DNA of 36,067 nucleotides, taken from Cylindrospermum sp. FACHB-282. Its GTDB lineage: Bacteria; Cyanobacteriota; Cyanobacteriia; Cyanobacteriales; Nostocaceae. Within the stretch, counting starts at the first letter, position 1. Each line of letters begins with the position of its first letter. Shown here one piece after another: positions 1-7,300 of this stretch. A program made the position numbers and the translations under genes. The DNA is taken from the NCBI RefSeq assembly GCF_014697195.1, contig NZ_JACJRJ010000056.1:1-36067 (forward strand). The letters are read 5' to 3'. The notes below the pieces were generated by a model. That model searched no databases. It was not told the origin of the DNA and saw only the letters and a list, made by a program, of their open reading frames with translations.

Positions 1-118
1 ACAATAAATATTCCTTACATGTCAAGTGCAGTAAGGCTTATAAAAATAATTTGATACACTTAATTACATTTTTTAATCTTTAAATTTAATAGTTTAGCAT
101 AACAGGTACTGAAGAACC
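1..118. repeat. Left copy of 118-bp perfect terminal inverted repeat
   Basis: Every base of 1-118 is the reverse complement of 35950-36067; identity stops abruptly at 119 (and at 35949). The inner edge, read outward, begins GGTTCTTCAGTACCTG and continues into AT-rich DNA. It supplies the last ten codons and the stop of the TPR gene, so it sits inside a broken gene. An abrupt identity edge with a G-rich, CTTC-containing end suits an insertion-sequence terminus (the pattern recalls ISL3-type ends, but that is a guess). No transposase lies within the 118 bases. An assembly edge running into a repeat is equally compatible. Confidence 0.95.
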
Positions 119-976
119 GAGAGTATTACCTAAGCTAAACTCTCCAGTGCTAATATCTTGAGATAATTGCAGTTTTTGAGCGATATTAATACTTGCTTCC
201 AGGGTTTCTTGAGATTTTTCCAAATCACCGGACAGTTGCAGTGCATTACCTAGAGAACGTAAAGCCGCAACTTTCATCAAGGAGTCAGGTTGGTTTTGCA
301 AGTGTTGATTCGCTGCCAGCAATGTATCCAATGCACGACGGTAGAAACCAGAAACCCGTAAAGCTTGAGCTTGATTAATTTTGCTGCGAGTTACTCCAAT
401 GTTATTTCCGAGTTGCTGCCAAAATTTCTCTACTTGTTGGGAGGTTGCCAAAGATATTTCTGTCCTGCCTAATTCTAGTTGCAGTCCCGCTTGAATATCT
501 AAAGTTTGTGCCAAAACTTCCAGCATTTTTGAGGTTTGGCTTTTAACTTTTAATTTTTGCTTTTTTGCATCCCAACCCAACAAATTTAAGCTGGTATCGA
601 TAGCATTTTCGGCATCTTTAAATGAACCATTTTGCTGATATACCAGCGCCAGATTGCTTAAAGCTACTGCTTGATAAATATAGTCTTTCTGTGATTCATA
701 TTCACGGACAGCTTGTTGCAGAACTGTTACTGCTTCCTGAAAATTTCCTGCACGATAAAAACTCTCTCCTTGCTCAATTAACTGTCCTGGTCTTGCAACA
801 GCAGATTCGATAGTAGAAATATTTGTTGCTGCTTGTTTAGCGAAGGTGATAGGAAGAAAAATTATGTAAAATACAAAAATAAATAAGAATATAAAACTTC
901 TGGTAATCCATTTTCGATAACGTGATTTTGGAGGATAAAAATATTTTTTTATCACTTTAAATAAATTACTCATCAT
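86..976 (-). CDS. TPR-repeat protein with N-terminal membrane anchor, 3'-truncated
   Basis: The 296-aa product starts with a basic segment and one hydrophobic helix (about residues 25-46), giving a signal anchor. A tetratricopeptide array follows (about 65-285), with units such as AGNFQEAVTVLQQA and ALSNLALVYQQNGSFKDAE. The last ten residues (GSSVPVMLNY) are encoded by the terminal inverted repeat, so the natural C-terminus is missing. In cyanobacteria such TPR arrays are usually followed by a CHAT protease domain, and a CHAT gene lies just upstream. I infer this gene once encoded a TPR-CHAT protein. It is on the same strand as the CHAT-CHASE2, DUF1822 and sigma genes and may be the last gene of that group. 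Function beyond scaffolding is unknown. Confidence 0.8.
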   Translation of the reverse strand: MMSNLFKVIKKYFYPPKSRYRKWITRSFIFLFIFVFYIIFLPITFAKQAATNISTIESAVARPGQLIEQGESFYRAGNFQEAVTVLQQAVREYESQKDYIYQAVALSNLALVYQQNGSFKDAENAIDTSLNLLGWDAKKQKLKVKSQTSKMLEVLAQTLDIQAGLQLELGRTEISLATSQQVEKFWQQLGNNIGVTRSKINQAQALRVSGFYRRALDTLLAANQHLQNQPDSLMKVAALRSLGNALQLSGDLEKSQETLEASINIAQKLQLSQDISTGEFSLGNTLGSSVPVMLNY

Positions 977-1156
977 TCTATATTTATAAAGGTATGTTTT
1001 GCCGTCAATAATAGACTACCCGTAATATTCTAGCATCTACTACCAAAAAATGAGTCCTGTACTTTCTGAGTCTAATAGCACTCATTCGTCTAAAGACAAA
1101 GAAATTTCTAGTCCGTAGATAGGGGATGGTCTCTAGGGCCATCGCTTTCAAAATAA

Positions 1157-3499
1157 CTAGATTTTTCGTCTCAACGCTAACACTGTTGCACTCCCAAGGA
1201 TGACGGCAAATGCCGATGGCACTAAAGGCAGCCATGCTCCTTGAATGAAGAAAACACCAGTACAAACTCCATATAAAACTATGATTATGATGCCTATTGT
1301 ACATATTTTTTCTATATGCGATCGCACCTGCCAAACAACCAAACTACTCACTAAAGTCCAACCCCAGATCCAAAAAATATCACCCCAATAAGGTAGCACC
1401 CAAAGTATCGGACGTTTATCTAAAACAGCACTAATAATCTGACTAGTCATTTGGGCTTGAATTAATACCCCAGGTGTTTCTTGATAAGGTTGCTTTAACA
1501 CACTATAGGGAGTAGGAAAAGTATCTCTCAAGCTGTTGGCTGTTACTCCAATTAAAATTACTTTATCTTTAATAGTCTCAGGTTTAACTCGATTGCTCAA
1601 CACATCCTCCATACTAACTTTCTCAAAGTTAGCGTTGCGATAATTCATTAGTATTTGAATACCACCTAGACTTATTTCTTGTTGGTAAGCTCCACTATTG
1701 CCTAATTTTAACCGTTGAAATCTTGTTGCATCCCTGGTAGATTTAAAAATTAAAGCCTCATCTGTAAAGTCATGTTGAATACCTTCTAAAAATAAATAGC
1801 GTGCAGCTAGTTGTAGGTTTAGAGAGAAAGGGGTAGTGCAAACAGAAGCAGGCTCTTGCTTCATCATTAAAACTTGACGGCGAACTATCCCGTCTGGGTC
1901 GCGCACTCCATCAGTAAAGCCTTGACGGTCAACAGGAACTCCCGCAGGAGGTTTAATACCTTGAGGGTCGTGTTCACTATCTTTACCTTTACAAACAATA
2001 ACTACATTCTCTTGGTTTAACTGTTTTGTCAAATCTAACTGCTTTGATTTATTGGGTAAGTCTAGAATATCTCTATAGATATCTATGCCAATAATTCGTG
2101 GCTGATATTGTTGGATTTTTTGAATTAATTTAGCTAAGGAAGCATCAGATATTGATTTGAGTCCCCGTGTCGGCTCTAAGAAAGTTTGAATATCTTTTTC
2201 ATTCACTTCCACAACCAACAATCTAGAATCTTGTTCTTCTTGAGGGCGCAGTCTTAATAAATGATCAAAAGCTTGTAACTCTTGTATCTGGAAAACTCCA
2301 AAGCATCTCAAACTAATCATTAATGCCGATGCAATACTAGCAATAAAAAATATAGCCCCAATTTTCTGTAAAAGATTATATTTTTTATTGTCAGGAGAAT
2401 TATAATTACCACATAGTTCTTGCCAAGTTACAGGTATTACTGTGGGATTTTGACAGATAAGTGGCAACCAACTAGCGCAGAGGAAATCGTTTTCCCATCC
2501 TTGAAGTCTTTCCCTTGCTTCTCTGACTGCTGAATAAAAAAGTTTGCCACCAGCAAAGGCAACAAGAAAGTTTTTTAAGAATTCTTGCGCCACCAAATCT
2601 GGTACTGGTTCACGCATGACAATAACTTGAGGAATATTTAAATCTGCTAGATTTCGTGCTAAACCTATACCATCACAGGAATTGAAAATAGCAATTTTTA
2701 AACCTCGTGAAATTGCCTGTTGCAGGGCATTTTTTAATTGAGGAATTGCTAAACTCTCAGTTTCATTAATATAAATTTTTCCAGTCTCACCATCGGCTTG
2801 ACTGGAACTATGTCCAGCAAAAAATAAGATATCCCAATCCTGATTCCACAAATATTGGTCAACTTCTCTGCGTGTTGGTTCTACTAAAAACTTTGTTTCG
2901 GCATCTTTTAACCCTTGTAGCAAAGTCCGGTCTTTCTCAACATCAATACTGCTGCTATTACCCAAGATAGCGAGGATTTTCACTTTACCTGTATGCAATT
3001 TAGGTTGGGTTGGAGAAAATCCATACTCATGAGGAGCTAATGCGACTTCTGCATAGCGATAATCTTCAAAAAAATTCCACAGATGCCAAGGAAGTCGCTG
3101 AAGTAAAGGAATATTAGTTTCAAAAATTACTCGAATTGCATCATCTCTGTTAAGTAGCGTCCGTAACTGTTGCACTACATTTTGGAATGGTTCTGAATTT
3201 AACCATTTATTGATATGTTGTTGTAGTTGTTGACATATTTCGCTAAATTCACTCACAGAGACATTGGTAATATCTTGCGGATAAATTTTAATTCGCCGAG
3301 GCAAACCCAAACGCTGATGAAGAGCCAGATAAAGCAGCTGCCATCGACGATATAATTCGGCGAGTTCTGGCACTGGTGGCAGACTACTGGTAAATTTCAT
3401 CGGGTACAGTCTACTACTATCAGAAACTTGGGCAGTAACTGTGGGAAACCCTTGATTTAAATCACCTGCCAACAAGCTAAATACGACTAGTTTATCCAT
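1157..3499 (-). CDS. CHAT-domain (caspase-like protease) and CHASE2 sensor fusion protein
   Basis: The product has 780 aa. An N-terminal region (1-170) precedes a CHAT domain (about 172-350) with the expected dyad: His230 in FFAGHSS and Cys275 in FNSCDG. A hydrophobic helix (about 380-402) leads into a CHASE2 extracytoplasmic sensor domain (about 405-690, with LLVVEVNEKDI and IIGIDIYRD). Hydrophobic segments from about 705 to 775 form the C-terminal membrane part. CHAT domains are clan CD cysteine peptidases related to separase and caspase. CHASE2 normally senses unknown signals for kinases and cyclases. The layout suggests an envelope signal gating a cytoplasmic protease-like domain; substrate and signal are unknown. 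The gene follows the DUF1822 gene at a 474-bp gap and precedes the TPR gene by 180 bp, all on the minus strand. Domain calls are firm; proteolytic activity is inferred from the intact dyad. Confidence 0.88.
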   Translation of the reverse strand: MDKLVVFSLLAGDLNQGFPTVTAQVSDSSRLYPMKFTSSLPPVPELAELYRRWQLLYLALHQRLGLPRRIKIYPQDITNVSVSEFSEICQQLQQHINKWLNSEPFQNVVQQLRTLLNRDDAIRVIFETNIPLLQRLPWHLWNFFEDYRYAEVALAPHEYGFSPTQPKLHTGKVKILAILGNSSSIDVEKDRTLLQGLKDAETKFLVEPTRREVDQYLWNQDWDILFFAGHSSSQADGETGKIYINETESLAIPQLKNALQQAISRGLKIAIFNSCDGIGLARNLADLNIPQVIVMREPVPDLVAQEFLKNFLVAFAGGKLFYSAVREARERLQGWENDFLCASWLPLICQNPTVIPVTWQELCGNYNSPDNKKYNLLQKIGAIFFIASIASALMISLRCFGVFQIQELQAFDHLLRLRPQEEQDSRLLVVEVNEKDIQTFLEPTRGLKSISDASLAKLIQKIQQYQPRIIGIDIYRDILDLPNKSKQLDLTKQLNQENVVIVCKGKDSEHDPQGIKPPAGVPVDRQGFTDGVRDPDGIVRRQVLMMKQEPASVCTTPFSLNLQLAARYLFLEGIQHDFTDEALIFKSTRDATRFQRLKLGNSGAYQQEISLGGIQILMNYRNANFEKVSMEDVLSNRVKPETIKDKVILIGVTANSLRDTFPTPYSVLKQPYQETPGVLIQAQMTSQIISAVLDKRPILWVLPYWGDIFWIWGWTLVSSLVVWQVRSHIEKICTIGIIIIVLYGVCTGVFFIQGAWLPLVPSAFAVILGSATVLALRRKI

Positions 3500-3973
3500 T
3501 ACTGCATTTGTTATACCAAGAAAGAAAAATGGTGGCGACAGATGGTTCTGTAGAACTCTGACACAGAAGGGGATTCCTAATCCAAAATCTAAAATCCTTC
3601 GACTGAGCGCTCACGACAAAGACCAAAATCCAAAATGGTATTAGTTGTTGGTAGTTGGTTGCCTTTTGTTAAATATTATATAGTATCAGCATTTAATCAT
3701 TTTTGGCAAATAAAAAACCCTCAAACCTTTGCGGTGCAAGGAAAATATAGGAAATATCCAAAAATACCCGAAACCCAGATATCCCTCTTTTGTCACTCTC
3801 GGAAAAGAATAATCGACGCCAGATTTTGCAACTCTGATTTAATCAAGGTTTGGAGCTTTATTTTTTGTTAGAAAAGAAAATTCATAGCCAAAAGGAGAAA
3901 ACTAAAGCCCCGTTAACCTTTCAGCTATTGCATTATGCCAAAGTGACACAAGAGGGATAAAGGAATAAGTACC
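3500..3973. other. Intergenic region without a convincing gene
   Basis: This 474-bp gap separates the CHAT-CHASE2 and DUF1822 genes. It holds short degenerate repeats of the type CCAAAAT (3582-3597 and 3624-3635) flanking a GACTGAGCGCTCACGAC segment, a kind of short dispersed repeat common between cyanobacterial genes. The one open frame on the plus strand (3635-3871, 78 aa) has no ribosome binding site or recognisable protein features. A promoter for the CHAT gene could lie here, since the gap is long for an operon, but I cannot identify boxes with confidence. Confidence 0.5.
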
Positions 3974-5149
3974 TTAAACTATAAAATTTTCTGTAATTTG
4001 AAAATTATATAGTTGGACTTGAATATTAAAAGTTACTCCTGTCTCCACGTCAAAGCGCAGCAGTTGCACAAAATTATCCTGACTTCTCGCCTGCACTTCT
4101 TGTAGCACCTCTCCAGACTCTGAGCGCAAAACCAGCTTAATATTTGCCGGTAAATAAAATTCTTGACCAGCCGGATGCAACTGTACTCGTACACTAATAA
4201 ATTGCCTATCTATATCAGGTACAAGTGCAATTAGTAAGACTATAGAAGTTGATTCCAGTTGCATTCCTAAGTCGATGAGTTTAGCTTGCTTGATAGCCGG
4301 CTCCTGCACTCCAAGGTAATTTCTCAGTCCTAAAACATTGTTGTTACTTTTTAACTCAAAAACTGCCTCTAAAGTCTGCCAACCTGGGGCAAAAATGCCC
4401 TTTAGCCATTGAGAGAGATTAATTTGGGTCATTGCTTGTCGCTGTTGATATAGCTTTTGTCGTGACTGTTCGATTCCTAAAAGTGCTCCCCAAACGGCAA
4501 AGGGCGCCGACTGTCTGGGAAAAGTGACGGATGGGTTACCCAAGCGTTGCACAAGATTTTCTGCTTGAGTTTGTGGTAATTCTGGTAATGAGGCGATCGC
4601 TTTTTTGGTTTGTGCTTCTCGACAATACTGGTAAGTTAAAAAGAAAGCGCTAATATCTTTTGTGATGTGCCGTGCATCTAAACAGTAGGTACGGTCAACT
4701 GGGTCATAGTTACCTGACAATTTTAATTCCTGATGGGTCGTGTAACCCCACACTCGCACCCACTCTTGATTATTTGTAATTTGTACTGCTAAATAATAAT
4801 CTGCTGCCCAACTGGGAATATCCACCCATTCCTGGGGTACTTCTAATTCCTTATGGTCAATGGCCTCGCTAGGAACTAGCACGACTTTTTGCTCACCAAA
4901 ACAAATGCCTACTCCATTGAGGAACTCCCAAAAACTAGGTATACCAGCACTGCTGAACCAAACTGCGGCCTCGGCAACATATTCATTTTTGACCCAGGTT
5001 AAAAAAACATCAAGGCAGATTTGATTGATATAGGCACACCAGCGACTGTGAGGAGTTCCATAAATCTGGCTATTTTGCCAAGACTGCGATCGCACTCCAG
5101 CCATTACCTCTAACAACAATTCCGTTGGTTCTGTAAAAATTAATGTCAT
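3974..5149 (-). CDS. DUF1822 family protein
   Basis: The 391-aa product matches the cyanobacterial DUF1822 family as I remember it: an N-terminal region with SQSWQNSQIYGTPHSRWCAYINQICLD-like spacing, a central WVDIPSWAADYYLAVQITNNQEW-type motif, and a C-terminal beta-rich part (VLLIALVPDIDRQFISVRVQL). No signal peptide or membrane segment is evident. The gene starts 10 bp after the sigma-factor stop with a GAGG motif 8 bases before the ATG, so the two are surely co-transcribed. The family is repeatedly found beside CHAT, haemagglutinin and sigma-like genes in cyanobacteria. Its biochemical role is unknown; the tight coupling suggests it acts with the sigma factor, for example as a regulator or partner. 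Confidence 0.82.
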   Translation of the reverse strand: MTLIFTEPTELLLEVMAGVRSQSWQNSQIYGTPHSRWCAYINQICLDVFLTWVKNEYVAEAAVWFSSAGIPSFWEFLNGVGICFGEQKVVLVPSEAIDHKELEVPQEWVDIPSWAADYYLAVQITNNQEWVRVWGYTTHQELKLSGNYDPVDRTYCLDARHITKDISAFFLTYQYCREAQTKKAIASLPELPQTQAENLVQRLGNPSVTFPRQSAPFAVWGALLGIEQSRQKLYQQRQAMTQINLSQWLKGIFAPGWQTLEAVFELKSNNNVLGLRNYLGVQEPAIKQAKLIDLGMQLESTSIVLLIALVPDIDRQFISVRVQLHPAGQEFYLPANIKLVLRSESGEVLQEVQARSQDNFVQLLRFDVETGVTFNIQVQLYNFQITENFIV

Positions 5150-5159
5150 TTATAATACC

Positions 5160-6392
5160 TCAAATTGATTCAACTCTAAAGCCAGATTGAGCATAATTAA
5201 TTTTCAACCATTCTTCTAAAGCTGCACTCATATCTTTTATTTGGTTGGCATTTACGGAAATATTCTCTGTTTGTCTACTCCAATTTAGTAAGGCTGCCAG
5301 CAATAAGTCTCTTCCTTTGAGTAACCGACGAGAAACAGTAGGTTGGCTAATCTTCAACTCTTGGATAATTTGCTGCTGAGTCATTCCCCCTTGGTAATAA
5401 AGCTCAAAAATTGTTTGAGATTGAGTCTCAAGCTGCCTAAAAGCTGACTCCAATACTTCATTTATCTGAGAAAGTTTATTTTTTCGCTCTTCAGCTTCTT
5501 CTTGGGCGATAATTTGCCCTATTAATGATTCAGATAACGGGTCTTTAATCTCAAACTCTTGGCTGGTATCTTCCTCTTGGTTGTATATATTTATAGAAGC
5601 AACACTTGGATAAAGATAAGTACGCAGGTAAATAGCAGTTTTGGTCAGCCGTTCCTCTATTACTTCTGGACTGCACTCTGAACCTGGAGGATTTAGTTGA
5701 CTGTGTCGTTCACTATTGTAAAGATTGGCAACAGCTGCCCAAAGTTGCCCATTCGGTTCTGGCTGCTTTTGCTCTCCATCTGGTTGGCTTTGCAGGTACA
5801 GCACCCTAAAACAAGTCCAAGCTAGGCGATACTGTAATATCTGCGTGGGAGATAAGCCTGCATTATCCAGCGCTTCCAAAACTAATTTTTTACTTACCTT
5901 GCGTAACAAGCCCCAGTTTGTACAAACATCAGCTTCCTTGCCTTGGCGGAGAATATCTTTTAATCGGCTGGGAAATGCCATGCTGGCATAGGTTTTTAAA
6001 CTAGAGTTTTTCTCAGGGTTATATCCTTCTAGAATTTTTTCAACTTCTGCAATACCCATTTGAAAATAATCAGCCAAACCATACTGGTTGATAGTGAATC
6101 GAGCCAGTATTTTTCCGGCAGCCCAATAACAAGTTTCCTGTAAATAGGCTGATAAATGTTGTTTGGCGAGGTTGCTTAATTGAGAATTCAACCGCCATAG
6201 CTTATACCAATAGAGTGACCAAAAATATTCTGCAACGCCATCCTCTGCCCAATGTTCAGTGTCTGGAGAATTTTGCAAACAATTCTCCATGCGGCGGCGC
6301 AACCTAACGTCTGTCAACCATTTGCTAAACTTATCATTCTCTAATTTGGCAAAGGTAGAGAAAGTTGCAACAATTTCCTGGCGAGGACGCAT
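5160..6392 (-). CDS. Sigma-70 family RNA polymerase sigma factor-like protein
   Basis: The product has 410 aa. The C-terminal half carries a region-4 helix-turn-helix (about 325-365: FELYYQGGMTQQQIIQEL then KISQPTVSRRLLKGRDLLL) for -35 recognition. An upstream stretch, EKNSSLKTYASMAFPSRL (about 148-165), resembles region 2.3-2.4. The spacer between the two is long and acidic, and the N-terminal 100 residues are family-specific. This is not a primary (SigA-like) factor: region 1 and the standard region-3 sequence are missing. It is the first gene of the minus-strand group and is divergent from the small Cys-rich protein and the haemagglutinin, so it may control both directions. Alternative: a DNA-binding regulator derived from a sigma factor. 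No strong Shine-Dalgarno precedes the ATG. Confidence 0.8.
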   Translation of the reverse strand: MRPRQEIVATFSTFAKLENDKFSKWLTDVRLRRRMENCLQNSPDTEHWAEDGVAEYFWSLYWYKLWRLNSQLSNLAKQHLSAYLQETCYWAAGKILARFTINQYGLADYFQMGIAEVEKILEGYNPEKNSSLKTYASMAFPSRLKDILRQGKEADVCTNWGLLRKVSKKLVLEALDNAGLSPTQILQYRLAWTCFRVLYLQSQPDGEQKQPEPNGQLWAAVANLYNSERHSQLNPPGSECSPEVIEERLTKTAIYLRTYLYPSVASINIYNQEEDTSQEFEIKDPLSESLIGQIIAQEEAEERKNKLSQINEVLESAFRQLETQSQTIFELYYQGGMTQQQIIQELKISQPTVSRRLLKGRDLLLAALLNWSRQTENISVNANQIKDMSAALEEWLKINYAQSGFRVESI

Positions 6393-6698
6393 AAGTAATT
6401 TAAATATATAACAGAAATTTAGATGTCGCTACTTCCTGAACTCTCGCTGCTAAAAGCTGTAAAAGCCTTGAACTCAAACAATGACACTTATCGAGTGTGC
6501 CATTCGTGCAAAACTTGAGCCGATATGGGTTAGGGTTTCAGTATACCTAGCAAGATTCAAATCTGATTCCTGAGGTCAATCTTCCCTAGTTCTTCCCGAT
6601 TGTTCTCTAATCTTAAAACTATCGAGCCAAGAAATGGCAACACAGCCCAGACAAAACTTGGTAGCACCAAGCTCAATACTAAGGAGACAACAATAATT
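6393..6698. promoter_or_regulatory. Divergent intergenic region between sigma-like gene and small Cys-rich gene
   Basis: These 306 bases separate two divergent genes and must hold promoters for both. I see no clear -35/-10 pair or strong palindrome. Short partial symmetries exist around 6551-6567 (AAGATTCAAATC with a GATT overlap). An open frame extends upstream of the small gene's chosen ATG to 6600, but it lacks a ribosome binding site. Confidence 0.4.
6681..6686 (+). promoter_or_regulatory. Ribosome binding site fixing the start of the small Cys-rich protein
   Basis: AAGGAG lies 12 bases before the ATG at 6699. The upstream frame, open from 6600, has no comparable site, so 6699 is preferred over 6600. 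Confidence 0.55.
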
Positions 6699-7016
6699 AT
6701 GACTTCTACAACAGACAACAGCAAGCAAGAAGAGATTCGTGAGGATCATGAACTGCTACTAAAAAGAGCCAGAAAAGAAATTATTGAGAATTTCAAAGAT
6801 TCTGGCTTCAGTAAAAGTATTAAAGAATCTGGAGAAAAATACCTGGCAATTTCTAGCAGTATTAGCGCCACAGATGAGAATGGTTTTCAGCTGACTATTG
6901 TAGTTGAATTTCTCAAGACCTTTACTCCACCACCAGGAACTTGCCCTTGCGGCACTACTTACGAAATAATGAATAGTAATGGTGACTATCTTACGTACAA
7001 TTGCCCTTGCCCTTAA
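6699..7016 (+). CDS. Small protein with Cys-rich C-terminal tail, function unknown
   Basis: I do not recognise this 105-aa protein. The first half is charged and helix-prone (KQEEIREDHELLLKRARKEI). The middle is a possible beta strand pair (YLAISSSISATDENGFQLT). The C-terminus is proline- and cysteine-rich: PPPGTCPCGTTYEI, then YNCPCP at the very end. The paired CPC motifs suggest metal binding, disulphides, or a processed peptide; the leader-plus-core look recalls peptide natural-product precursors, but no leader family (such as nif11) and no modification enzyme is seen. There is no signal peptide. It lies between the divergent sigma-like gene and the haemagglutinin gene and may be co-regulated with them. 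It could also be a small metal-binding partner of that system. Confidence 0.7.
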   Translation: MTSTTDNSKQEEIREDHELLLKRARKEIIENFKDSGFSKSIKESGEKYLAISSSISATDENGFQLTIVVEFLKTFTPPPGTCPCGTTYEIMNSNGDYLTYNCPCP

Positions 7017-7055
7017 TCCTACTCAGGATTGTTTACTTAATTTTATGAACTTCAA

Positions 7056-7144
7056 TGATTGAGAATCAAGTAAGTAAAGCTCTCATGGAAATCCTAGGGT
7101 ATCATCTAATTAGTCTTACAAAAATTGTTCTTGATTCTCAATCA
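7056..7144. repeat. 15-bp perfect inverted repeat pair in the haemagglutinin upstream region
   Basis: TGATTGAGAATCAAG (7056-7070) is matched by its exact reverse complement at 7130-7144, 59 bases apart. Each arm is itself nearly palindromic (TGATT-GAG-AATCA). The arms resemble AT-rich Fur-type sites only loosely. They could form a stem-loop behind the small gene (a weak terminator without a T tract), or be a paired operator ahead of the haemagglutinin gene. Confidence 0.7.
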
Positions 7145-7219
7145 GCAATAGAAGCATTGGCAATTACAAAGGGTCTCGCTGGATTTTAGTACCAATCACA
7201 AAATTAATTTATTGCCTAG

Positions 7220-7255
7220 TACTGTAGAGTCGTTGCATACAATGTCTCTACAGTA
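7220..7255. repeat. Palindromic dispersed repeat of the GTAGAGACGTTGCATGCAAC type (degenerate copy)
   Basis: TACTGTAGAG (7220-7229) pairs exactly with CTCTACAGTA (7246-7255) around a 16-base centre, GTCGTTGCATACAATGTC-like, which is itself partly symmetrical. It resembles a palindrome common in Nostocales intergenic DNA, from memory. It sits 45 bases upstream of the haemagglutinin start and may affect its transcript. Confidence 0.65.
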
Positions 7256-7300
7256 TATTATATTATCAGGATAATTGCTGTCAATTGACCAATAAGTAGT

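Noticed and set aside
3635-3871. 78-aa plus-strand open frame between the CHAT and DUF1822 genes
   Set aside because: No ribosome binding site, overlaps short intergenic repeats, and the product shows no protein-like pattern or family.
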